A program made the position numbers and the translations under genes. Shown here piece by piece: positions 57,620 through 64,000 of a stretch of DNA of 64,000 nt. The DNA is from Neisseria montereyensis (GTDB lineage: Bacteria; Pseudomonadota; Gammaproteobacteria; Burkholderiales; Neisseriaceae), in the NCBI RefSeq assembly GCF_024834045.1, contig NZ_JANUXW010000001.1, positions 1 to 64,000 of the forward strand. The letters run 5' to 3'. The notes under the pieces were generated by a model. The model did no database searches, was not told where the DNA came from, and saw only the letters and a program-made list of their open reading frames with translations. Positions within the stretch are counted from its first letter, which is position 1; every line of letters starts with the position of its first letter.

Positions 57620-57741
57620 TCGATGCTCCTTTTTGAGTTTAGGTTTATATTATTGATATTTATTTAAAATAGTTGATTGTAGCGGAAAGTAAAGCGCTTG
57701 ATAACCCTTACTCGTTATACGGGTATTACATTTTAAAAATA

Positions 57742-57776
57742 AACAGGCCGTCTGAAAAATGTTCAGACAGCCTGTT
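57742..57776. terminator. Degenerate inverted DUS pair
   Basis: AACAGGCCGTCTGAA, five bases, TTCAGACAGCCTGTT. One arm carries a G-to-A change that breaks one base pair and the uptake core. It follows the microprotein gene on the minus strand. Confidence 0.6.
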
Positions 57777-57784
57777 GCTATGGG

Positions 57785-57922
57785 TTATTTCGGCTCGTCG
57801 TCTTTATCAAAAAAGGCCAGTTTTATCACATAACATAGAAAAAATACGGTTAACAACATCATGATTGTTTCGATAATATTGTCATGCAGGCCTTGATTCC
57901 AATAGAAAATTTCCTGTTTCAT
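57785..57922 (-). CDS. 45-residue membrane microprotein downstream of the BCCT transporter
   Basis: ATG at 57922 begins three bases after the transporter stop codon, with AAAGGAG overlapping the transporter's last codons at ideal spacing. The 45-residue product opens MKQEIFYWNQGLHDNII, contains one membrane helix (ETIMMLLTVFFLCYVIKL), and ends in FFDKDDEPK. The organisation, an excellent ribosome site and a clean hydrophobic helix with an acidic tail all support a real gene, translationally coupled to the transporter. It could stabilise or regulate it. No family is recognised. Confidence 0.8.
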   Translation of the reverse strand: MKQEIFYWNQGLHDNIIETIMMLLTVFFLCYVIKLAFFDKDDEPK

Positions 57923-57925
57923 TTT

Positions 57926-59464
57926 TTATTGCTCCTTTTTCACACGCGGCACGTCGCGGTTGAGCTGGCGCCATAAGGCGGCAAACCATAAATACATCAC
58001 AAACACAAACGGAAAGCCTGAAAAAGAACCGACCGCTTTAATTCCTTCCATTTTTCCGGTGAAAATTACCGCATAGCTGATGAGTGTCATTAAGATACTC
58101 CACACCACTGCACGGAATTTATTTTCATTGCGGCCGTTGTTGCTGGTCATAATCCCTAGAGAAATGGCGGCGCTGGTAACGGTGGTAACGATAAAGCCGA
58201 GAAACAGCATAACGGTTAGCGGTTTGGTTAGGCCGGATAAAGGCAGCATATTCAGCAAATAATAAAACGTGCCTTCGTAGTCGCCTTTATTGGCGATTTC
58301 TGCTAGGCGTCCGCTGCCTTCGACCGTATCGAGCAGGCTGAAGCCTGAAAATACCGAAAACCAAATCACAATAAAGCCGGCCGGTACCATTACCGAAGCC
58401 AAGACAAACTGGCGTAACGTCCGCCCTCTGGAAATTTTGGCCAAAAACACGCCCACAAACGGCGCCCATGTGACCCACCAAACCCAGTATGCCATCGGAT
58501 ACCATACCACCCAGTCGCGGTTTTGAAACATATAAAGCTCGAATGAATGGTGAATGGTTTTGGTGAGAATATTGCCGACGGAAACAGCCATTGTGCTTAA
58601 AAAATAATGGGTAGGGCCGACGGCAAATACAAACAGCAGCAACACAATGGAAAAATAAACCGTCCAGTCGCCCAAGAATTTCATCCCTTTATTAATAGGC
58701 AGTATCGCACCTAAAGTATAAAGCGCGGCGAGTGCGGCCAAAATCAGCGCTTTGCCAGTGATGGAATCGAAAGTGACGCCGGTAATGATTTTCAACCCCG
58801 AAGCGATTTGCACCGATGCCATCGCGATGGAAGAAGATACCGACATGGCAATCGAAAGAATGGCCATGCCGGTTACGATAATACCGAGTGGCTTGGCCCA
58901 TTTTTTATTGCGAAATGAAAATTGCAGCGGGGCGGCCGGCGTACATTCGGTTTGGTGTTGGTAGGTGAAATAAGCCATCACCAAACCGGCAACCATGTAT
59001 AGCGACCAAGCGGGAATACCCCACACATGCAAGGCCAAGCTCATGGCATTTTCTACTTTTTCATATTCGGTTAATCCTTCCGCTTTAATGCCGATGGGCG
59101 ATTGGAAATAATGCCATAAAGCTTCGATAGGGCCGAAAAAAACAATGCCGACCCCGATACCGGCGGTAAACAGCATATTCATCCACGATAAAAAAGAAAA
59201 TTCGGGCACGGCATCTTTGCCGCCCAAACGGATATTGCCGAAACGGGGCGATAGGGCAACAGCCAAACCGACACTGAAGGCCAAAATCGGCAGCCACATA
59301 ATCAGCCAGTCGAATTTAAGATAGACAAACTGACTGATGGTCGCAATGGTATTGGTGAGTAAAGTAGGGTCGGCAACGGCGGTTACCGCCATCAGGCCGA
59401 CTAAGATAAACGTCCATAAAAAATAATTAGGACGCTTGGCGGACGGGGTTTCTTGTGCAGACAT
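57926..59464 (-). CDS. BCCT family transporter (choline/glycine betaine/carnitine)
   Basis: Membrane protein of 512 residues with about 12 helices. The start at 59464 (MSAQETPSAKRPN) is preceded by AAAAAGG; a TTG six bases earlier is less likely. The BCCT signature lies in WTVYFSIVLLLFVFAVGPTHY (residues near 270) and the tryptophan-rich YWVWWVTWAPFVGVFLAKIS near 328 (substrate-binding aromatic box region). PEFSFLSWMNMLFTAGIGVG is also conserved. It imports quaternary ammonium compounds, driven by sodium or proton gradients. A 45-residue membrane protein follows immediately, and an acyltransferase of the choline/carnitine family lies next on the same strand. The C-terminal tail is short, without an obvious osmosensing extension. 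Confidence 0.92.
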   Translation of the reverse strand: MSAQETPSAKRPNYFLWTFILVGLMAVTAVADPTLLTNTIATISQFVYLKFDWLIMWLPILAFSVGLAVALSPRFGNIRLGGKDAVPEFSFLSWMNMLFTAGIGVGIVFFGPIEALWHYFQSPIGIKAEGLTEYEKVENAMSLALHVWGIPAWSLYMVAGLVMAYFTYQHQTECTPAAPLQFSFRNKKWAKPLGIIVTGMAILSIAMSVSSSIAMASVQIASGLKIITGVTFDSITGKALILAALAALYTLGAILPINKGMKFLGDWTVYFSIVLLLFVFAVGPTHYFLSTMAVSVGNILTKTIHHSFELYMFQNRDWVVWYPMAYWVWWVTWAPFVGVFLAKISRGRTLRQFVLASVMVPAGFIVIWFSVFSGFSLLDTVEGSGRLAEIANKGDYEGTFYYLLNMLPLSGLTKPLTVMLFLGFIVTTVTSAAISLGIMTSNNGRNENKFRAVVWSILMTLISYAVIFTGKMEGIKAVGSFSGFPFVFVMYLWFAALWRQLNRDVPRVKKEQ

Positions 59465-59671
59465 ACGCAACCTTTTTCTTGAGGGGAATGAAAAACGATG
59501 CGGTAAGACGTAAAGTAATGAAGATTTTGGTTTAATTATGCGTTATATATTAACATTGCCTATGCAAAGTGTAAAAGTAATAATATTGATGAGTACTATA
59601 TATTGCCGCTTATGTTTTTAAAGGCAGATTGTTTTAATCGTAATAATAAATAAAACTGTTATGAAAACAAC

Positions 59672-59698
59672 AAGCCGTCTGAATATTCAGACGGCCTT
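59672..59698. repeat. Inverted DUS pair upstream of prpB
   Basis: AAGCCGTCTGAAT abuts ATTCAGACGGCCTT. It lies between divergent genes, so a terminator function for a known gene is unlikely; it may insulate the two promoters. Confidence 0.6.
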
Positions 59699-59839
59699 TC
59701 CCATAGCATGTCGATATAAATAATCTGTTTTCAACAGGTTTTATATTCATTCGGGCTTAAATAAAAATTAATTCTTTGAGGTGGAAAGTTTGATTTTTCA
59801 AGTGGTATCGGCAGGTTATCGGAAAAAGTGATGGGTTCC

Positions 59840-59854
59840 ATCAAAAATTTTGAT
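59840..59854. promoter_or_regulatory. Possible operator ahead of prpB
   Basis: ATCAAAA, one central base, TTTTGAT forms a perfect 15-base palindrome about 70 bases upstream of the prpB start codon. The position is right for a repressor or activator site of the methylcitrate genes. The binding factor is not known. Confidence 0.35.
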
Positions 59855-59921
59855 TTTACAGCGATTTTAAAAATTACTACATTCAACTACACAAGAAGAA
59901 AACAAAATAAAGGAGCATTTC

Positions 59922-60797
59922 ATGAGTATCCACTCTGCCGGCCTGCGCTTCCGTCAGGCTGTTCAAGAATCCAATCCCTTAGCCGTTGTCGGCTGCGTTA
60001 ATGCCTATTTTGCCCGTTTGGCCACTCAGAGCGGTTTCAAAGCCATTTATCTTTCCGGCGGCGGTGTGGCGGCCTGTTCTTGTGGTATCCCCGATTTAGG
60101 TATCACCACCATGGAAGACGTGCTGATTGATGCGCGTCGTATAACCGACAATGTCGACACCCCCTTATTGGTGGATATAGATGTCGGCTGGGGCGGGGCG
60201 TTTAATATTGCCCGCACCATCCGCAGTTTCGAGCGTGCCGGTGTGGCCGCCGTGCATATTGAAGACCAAGTGGCGCAAAAGCGTTGCGGACACCGTCCGA
60301 ACAAAGCCATTGTTCAACAGGCTGAAATGGTTGACCGCATTAAAGCGGCCGTAGATGCGCGCGTTGATGAAAATTTCGTCATTATGGCGCGTACCGATGC
60401 GCTTGCGGTGGAAGGTTTGAATGCTGCTATCGACCGCGCCGAAGCCTGTGTGGAAGCCGGTGCCGATATGATTTTCCCCGAAGCGATGACTGAATTGAGC
60501 ATGTATCAAAAATTTGCCGAAGCCGTGAGCGTACCGGTGTTGGCGAATATTACCGAATTCGGTTCGACCCCGCTTTATAACCAAAAAGAATTGGCCGATA
60601 ACGGCGTGAAAATCGTTTTGTATCCGTTGTCTACCTTCCGTGCCGCCAGCAAAGCCGCATTAAATGTTTATGAAGCGATTATGCGCGACGGTACGCAGGC
60701 CAATGTTATCGACGCCATGCAGACCCGTGCCGAATTGTATGACCATTTGAACTATTATGCGTTTGAGCAAAAGCTTGACGAACTGTTCACCAAATAA
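59922..60797 (+). CDS. prpB: Methylisocitrate lyase
   Basis: Enzyme of 291 residues that cleaves 2-methylisocitrate to pyruvate and succinate in the methylcitrate cycle for propionate use. [20 protein letters not shown] near residue 39, [20 protein letters not shown] near 84, and the signature KRCGHRPNK near 122 (catalytic Cys in KRCGH) are the ICL/PEPM superfamily motifs. [11 protein letters not shown] near 157 is also conserved. Strong AAAGGAG precedes the start. It is followed by prpC on the same strand after 149 bases that contain a DUS. Confidence 0.96.
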   Translation: MSIHSAGLRFRQAVQESNPLAVVGCVNAYFARLATQSGFKAIYLSGGGVAACSCGIPDLGITTMEDVLIDARRITDNVDTPLLVDIDVGWGGAFNIARTIRSFERAGVAAVHIEDQVAQKRCGHRPNKAIVQQAEMVDRIKAAVDARVDENFVIMARTDALAVEGLNAAIDRAEACVEAGADMIFPEAMTELSMYQKFAEAVSVPVLANITEFGSTPLYNQKELADNGVKIVLYPLSTFRAASKAALNVYEAIMRDGTQANVIDAMQTRAELYDHLNYYAFEQKLDELFTK

Positions 60798-60946
60798 ACA
60801 AACATAATGAAAAAACAACCGCTGCCGTATATAAATTCTATACGGCGGTAGGCAATACGCCCGATTACCCGGTGCGTGTTTCAGACGGCCTTTTGATATT
60901 GCCGCGCTAAAATACAAAAAACCAAATCTACAAAGGAGACCCTCTC

Positions 60947-62095
60947 ATGACTACCGAAACCCCGACTTTCAAACCCAAAAAATCGGTTGCCCTTTCCGGC
61001 GTGGCGGCAGGTAATACCGCCTTGTGTACTGTCGGCCGCAGTGGTAACGACTTAAGCTACCGTGGCTATGATATTTTGGACTTGGCCAAAAACTGCGAAT
61101 TTGAAGAAGTCGCTTATTTGCTGATACACGGCCATTTACCCAACCGCTTCGAGCTGGCCGCCTATAAGAGAAAACTACAATCCATGCGCGGCCTGCCTAT
61201 CCGCGTGATTCATGTGCTGGAAAGCCTGCCCGCGCATACCCATCCGATGGATGTACTGCGTACCGGTGCTTCCATGCTCGGTTGCATCCGTCCGGAGCGT
61301 GAAAGCCAGCCCGTGAGTGAAGCCCGTGATGTGGCCGATAAATTAGTGGCTTCATTCGGCAGTATGCTGCTTTACTGGTATCAATATTCGCATAACGGTA
61401 AAACCATCAGTGTGGAAAGCGAAGAAGACAGTGTCGGCGGCCATTTCCTTCACCTGCTACACGGCAAACGCCCGACCGAATCCGAAATCAAGGCCATGCA
61501 TATTTCGCTGATTCTCTATGCGGAACACGAGTTTAACGCCTCAACCTTTACCGCACGCGTGATAGCGGGTACAGGCTCGGATATGTATTCGTGCATTACC
61601 GGCGCCATCGGTGCCTTGAAAGGGCCGAAACACGGCGGTGCCAACGAAGTGGCTTACGATATTCAAAAACGCTACCGCAACGCCGACGAAGCAGAAGCCG
61701 ATATCCGCGAACGCATTGCCCGCAAAGAAATTGTGATTGGTTTCGGCCATCCCGTTTATACCGTTTCCGACCCGCGCAATGTGGTGATTAAAGAAGTGGC
61801 GCGCCAATTAAGCGAAGAAGCGGGCGATATGCGTTTGTTCGACATTGCCGAACGCTTGGAAACCCTGATGTGGAACGAGAAAAAAATGTTCCCCAATCTG
61901 GATTGGTTCTCAGCCGTTTCCTATCAAAAACTCGGCGTGCCGACCGCCATGTTCACACCGCTGTTTGTGATTTCGCGTACCACCGGCTGGAGCGCACACG
62001 TTATCGAGCAACGCCAAGACGGCAAAATCATCCGCCCGAGTGCCAACTATACCGGCCCCGATGATTTGGCTTTCGTACCGATAGACGAACGTTAA
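60947..62095 (+). CDS. prpC: 2-methylcitrate synthase
   Basis: Enzyme of 382 residues condensing propionyl-CoA and oxaloacetate. [28 protein letters not shown] (key residues [20 protein letters not shown], near 23-42) is the PrpC opening. Catalytic histidines are in [13 protein letters not shown] near 227 and [13 protein letters not shown] near 265; the aspartate lies in [14 protein letters not shown] near 316. GYDILDLA and LLHGKRP are typical. AAAGGAG precedes the start. Other Neisseria follow prpBC with an aconitase-type gene (acnD/prpF); that part is absent here, where a lipoprotein gene follows, so it may lie elsewhere. Terminated by its own hairpin. Confidence 0.95.
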   Translation: MTTETPTFKPKKSVALSGVAAGNTALCTVGRSGNDLSYRGYDILDLAKNCEFEEVAYLLIHGHLPNRFELAAYKRKLQSMRGLPIRVIHVLESLPAHTHPMDVLRTGASMLGCIRPERESQPVSEARDVADKLVASFGSMLLYWYQYSHNGKTISVESEEDSVGGHFLHLLHGKRPTESEIKAMHISLILYAEHEFNASTFTARVIAGTGSDMYSCITGAIGALKGPKHGGANEVAYDIQKRYRNADEAEADIRERIARKEIVIGFGHPVYTVSDPRNVVIKEVARQLSEEAGDMRLFDIAERLETLMWNEKKMFPNLDWFSAVSYQKLGVPTAMFTPLFVISRTTGWSAHVIEQRQDGKIIRPSANYTGPDDLAFVPIDER

Positions 62096-62106
62096 TCCGA
62101 ACTAAT

Positions 62107-62146
62107 AAAGGTACGGCCGGCATTCGCCAGACGTACCTTTTTATTA
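62107..62146 (+). terminator. Terminator of prpB-prpC
   Basis: AAAGGTACG, a long loop, CGTACCTTT then TTATT, 12 bases past the prpC stop. Confidence 0.75.
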
Positions 62147-62150
62147 TCTT

Positions 62151-62192
62151 CTTTTCAGACGGCCTCTATTTATTTTATAGGCCGTCTGAAAA
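62151..62192. repeat. Inverted DUS pair with reversed arm order after prpC
   Basis: CTTTTCAGACGGCCT, about twelve bases, AGGCCGTCTGAAAAG. The arrangement mirrors the pair at 39846. Confidence 0.6.
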
Positions 62193-62334
62193 GAACATCA
62201 TCCCCTGATTATGATTCAGTTAAAACAGCAGAAAAACCGTTTGGAAATATTCACCCGAATAGGCGGCAGACAGTACAATAACGCCCTTACAACAGGCATA
62301 GATGCCTATTTCCCAAGTGAATACGGTGAGCAAA

Positions 62335-62979
62335 ATGAAAAAATCGACCCAAACAACTTATTCCGCAACACTGTTAACCGCCCTTATCGGCAGCCTTCTC
62401 TTATCCGCCTGCGTCGAACAAAGCAGGGCGAAACCGGCACAAGACACCGCCGCACCGCAAGCAGCCGCTACCACCGTAGCCGACACGCAAAAACAGCCCG
62501 GGCATCTGCGTTTGGTGAATGATCTCGACCGCCCGCAAGACGGCTATTGCTTGGATGTGGTCGGATCCGGCGATTATGTCCGCTTCGATATGCCGATGAC
62601 CGCCCACAATTGCAAACCCGGTCTTTATGCCGATGAAGCCGTGGTGATGGAAGACAACGGCATGATTCATTTCCCTGCTTACGGCGTATGCGCAACCGCA
62701 GCCGGTATCAATAACACCATCTTGGCCGGTGCCGCCGTGATGCCGAAAGGATGCGGCGAACGCAGCCCGTTTTTAGAAGCACAACACTTGCAGCATTTTG
62801 TCCACCGTCCGGACGGCCGCGTCGAATTACGCGGTTCGGGCTTGTGCTTAACCGTTGGCAATGAATCGGATTCGACCTTTGATCCCAACCACCGTTGGCG
62901 CACGCTGTTTATGCAGCATTGCGAACAAGCACCGTTATCGCATTCGCAATGGCGTTTTGTGGTGCCGAAATCGTTGTGA
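62335..62979 (+). CDS. Putative lipoprotein with a ricin-like beta-trefoil region
   Basis: Protein of 214 residues from the ATG at 62335. It has a lipoprotein signal with lipobox LLSAC (Cys near residue 25), then a Pro/Ala/Thr-rich linker to about 50. The rest shows a repeated pattern: RLVNDLDRPQDGYCLDVVG, RFDMPMTAHNCKPGLYADEA, then GRVELRGSGLCLTVGNES and LFMQHCEQAPLSHSQWRFVV, which recalls the CLD...QxW blocks of ricin-type lectin domains. There are paired cysteines in these blocks, consistent with disulphides. It could therefore bind carbohydrate at the cell surface. The ribosome site is poor (GTGAG). Assignment to the fold is tentative. Confidence 0.55.
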   Translation: MKKSTQTTYSATLLTALIGSLLLSACVEQSRAKPAQDTAAPQAAATTVADTQKQPGHLRLVNDLDRPQDGYCLDVVGSGDYVRFDMPMTAHNCKPGLYADEAVVMEDNGMIHFPAYGVCATAAGINNTILAGAAVMPKGCGERSPFLEAQHLQHFVHRPDGRVELRGSGLCLTVGNESDSTFDPNHRWRTLFMQHCEQAPLSHSQWRFVVPKSL

Positions 62980-63036
62980 TGGAAAGATAGAATGGTTTTA
63001 TGAAATTAAGAACTTTTAATTTTAAGGTGTGGCAAG

Positions 63037-64000
63037 ATGGAAGATAAAAAACAAGATCAAAAAAATAATGTAGATAATGGTTCAACAGAAAATGGAAAGA
63101 CAACAAATAGTACAAACAAACAGAACGGGGGTTTTTGTAATTGCATTAAATCACTATTTAAATCATTTAGTAGCAAAAATGAGAAGCAAGGGCAAAGCGC
63201 AGAGCAAGGGCAAAGCGCAGAGCAAGGGCAAAGTGCAGACCAAGGGCAAAGCGTAGGTTCAGGAAATATTAAAGAAAATTTTAAATATTTTCTTGAATGT
63301 TGTTCTATGGGGATACCTATATTAACCCTACTATCCATTTTGTGGGGCGCAGTTATTGTTGATAAATACTTGGAATCTATTAATCAACAAAGCTTATTTG
63401 TAGAGGTTATCAGCCAACCCTCAGCTCTTATTAGTATAGTAATTGTTGAAGCTATACTTATGTCCGTTCTATTTATAGGATACGCTTGTCCATATTTATA
63501 TAAGATATTAATTATAAAAGAAAATTTAAAAAATAATGCTTTGAAAAAAAGAATTTGTGATTTTTTCGTTACTGCCATAGCGTTGGTTGTATTGCCAAAC
63601 TTCGTCATATTTCTTTTGTATCATTTTCCTCTTTGTGAGTGCTTTTGGGAGCTTGAGTGGGTATGGTTAACCTCTCTAGTAGTTCTAGTAATTATAGTCG
63701 AGATAGCCGTGGAAATTATACGCTGTAGGTATAAGCTTCCAAGAGATTTAGACTTATATCTAATAACAACACTTGCTATTTTATTCACTAATTTTTTGGG
63801 GGTTCCTATAATAAAAATACTAATAGATTCTCAACATGATACTCGCTTTTGGTGGGCATTGTTAGTTTTTCAATTGATTAATATATTCATTGCATCTTTT
63901 ATACGGAGTGATAAAGGGCCATTTTATATAAATTTACTATTCCCAGCTTTTATTTTATTTGGTATCCATATGGGGTTATTAACTTTCGGCGCTCAGAAAT
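63037..64000 (+). CDS. Large membrane protein with a repeat-bearing N-terminal tail, truncated by window end
   Basis: The open frame begins at ATG 63037 and runs off the end; 321 residues are visible. Residues 1-50 are polar and Asn/Lys-rich with a short Cys pair (FCNCIKSLF), residues 50-73 are four copies of a QGQSA-type repeat, and from about 87 on there are several membrane helices (for example PILTLLSILWGAVIVD and SIVIVEAILMSVLFIGYAC). The gene is AT-rich with ATA/TTA codons and has no DUS inside. AAGGTG is a weak ribosome site. No family recognised; probably accessory. Confidence 0.65.
   Translation, partial: MEDKKQDQKNNVDNGSTENGKTTNSTNKQNGGFCNCIKSLFKSFSSKNEKQGQSAEQGQSAEQGQSADQGQSVGSGNIKENFKYFLECCSMGIPILTLLSILWGAVIVDKYLESINQQSLFVEVISQPSALISIVIVEAILMSVLFIGYACPYLYKILIIKENLKNNALKKRICDFFVTAIALVVLPNFVIFLLYHFPLCECFWELEWVWLTSLVVLVIIVEIAVEIIRCRYKLPRDLDLYLITTLAILFTNFLGVPIIKILIDSQHDTRFWWALLVFQLINIFIASFIRSDKGPFYINLLFPAFILFGIHMGLLTFGAQK
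63184..63255 (+). repeat. Four tandem copies of an 18-bp unit
   Basis: The unit GAGCAAGGGCAAAGCGCA encodes EQGQSA. Copies 1 and 4 differ at their ends (AAG start, GTA end) and copy 3 has one silent change. Because the unit is a multiple of three, change of copy number would keep the frame. Confidence 0.9.

Larger units (their letters stand above)
59465..59921. other. Divergent intergenic region between the BCCT gene and prpB
   Basis: The 457 bases are AT-rich. They contain an inverted DUS pair (59672-59698) and the palindrome ATCAAAA-A-TTTTGAT at 59840-59854. No gene is visible. Confidence 0.55.

Noticed and set aside
62211-62522. 103-codon frame ahead of and overlapping the lipoprotein gene
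   Set aside because: It overlaps the lipoprotein gene in another frame and its translation is very basic and without family features.
1-64000. CRISPR arrays, prophage or restriction systems
   Set aside because: No regularly spaced direct repeats with spacers, no cas, phage structural, integrase or methylase genes are seen in the window.

Overview
The window is a piece of a Neisseriaceae chromosome, most likely a Neisseria species. Its coding content (ResB/CcsA cytochrome c biogenesis, cytochrome c4, BfrA/BfrB pair, PrpB/PrpC, two-domain RNase E, ProQ, Lgt, TypA) is typical of the family. The sequence is saturated with the DNA uptake sequence AGGCCGTCTGAA (the AG-DUS dialect), often as inverted pairs used as terminators. 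The AG dialect argues against N. meningitidis and N. gonorrhoeae, which use ATGCCGTCTGAA, and for a commensal or animal-associated Neisseria. The species cannot be fixed from this sequence.

Layout. 0-10 kb: cytochrome c maturation (ccsB, resB), cytochrome c4, engB, trkH, metR, a GIY-YIG protein, ubiG, rluC. 10-18 kb: rne with a long leader, an AT-rich acquired MFS gene, a GNAT, rbsK, hisD. 18.4-24.6 kb: an AT-rich island without any DUS between hisD and an NYN/LOTUS gene followed by hisG. It carries a YeeE/YedE transporter, then an opposite-strand operon (MFS transporter, kynureninase, alanine dehydrogenase), and ends with a decayed second copy of the yedE 3' part and its terminator. 24.6-44 kb: hisG, a Sco protein, tRNA-Leu, an IS5-like transposase remnant, pit, anmK, tRNA-Val, thrS-infC-rpmI-rplT, tatD, hflX, a DeoR regulator, lysO, a His-rich metal-binding protein, a probable FNR-driven small RNA, bfd, trpD, trpG, lgt. 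44-64 kb: putP behind an FNR box, aroC, proQ, tag, MFS, typA, bfrA-bfrB, a carnitine/choline acyltransferase with a BCCT transporter and a 45-residue membrane microprotein, prpB-prpC, a lipoprotein, and a truncated membrane protein with an 18-bp tandem repeat.

How the genes may work together. The island reads as a kynurenine-salvage cassette: import (MFS), cleavage to anthranilate plus alanine (KynU), and deamination of alanine to pyruvate and ammonia (Ald). No tryptophan dioxygenase or formamidase is present, so the substrate would have to be pre-formed kynurenine, such as the host makes. Anthranilate is the substrate of TrpD, also encoded here, so the cassette could feed tryptophan synthesis. 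Iron storage is covered by BfrA (ferroxidase ligands kept, haem Met lost), BfrB (haem Met kept, ferroxidase ligands lost) and Bfd. Two identical FNR boxes (TTGACTTAAATCAA) suggest oxygen control of a small RNA and of proline uptake.

Limits: family calls come from reading motifs without database searches. Site coordinates were counted by hand and may be off by a base or two.
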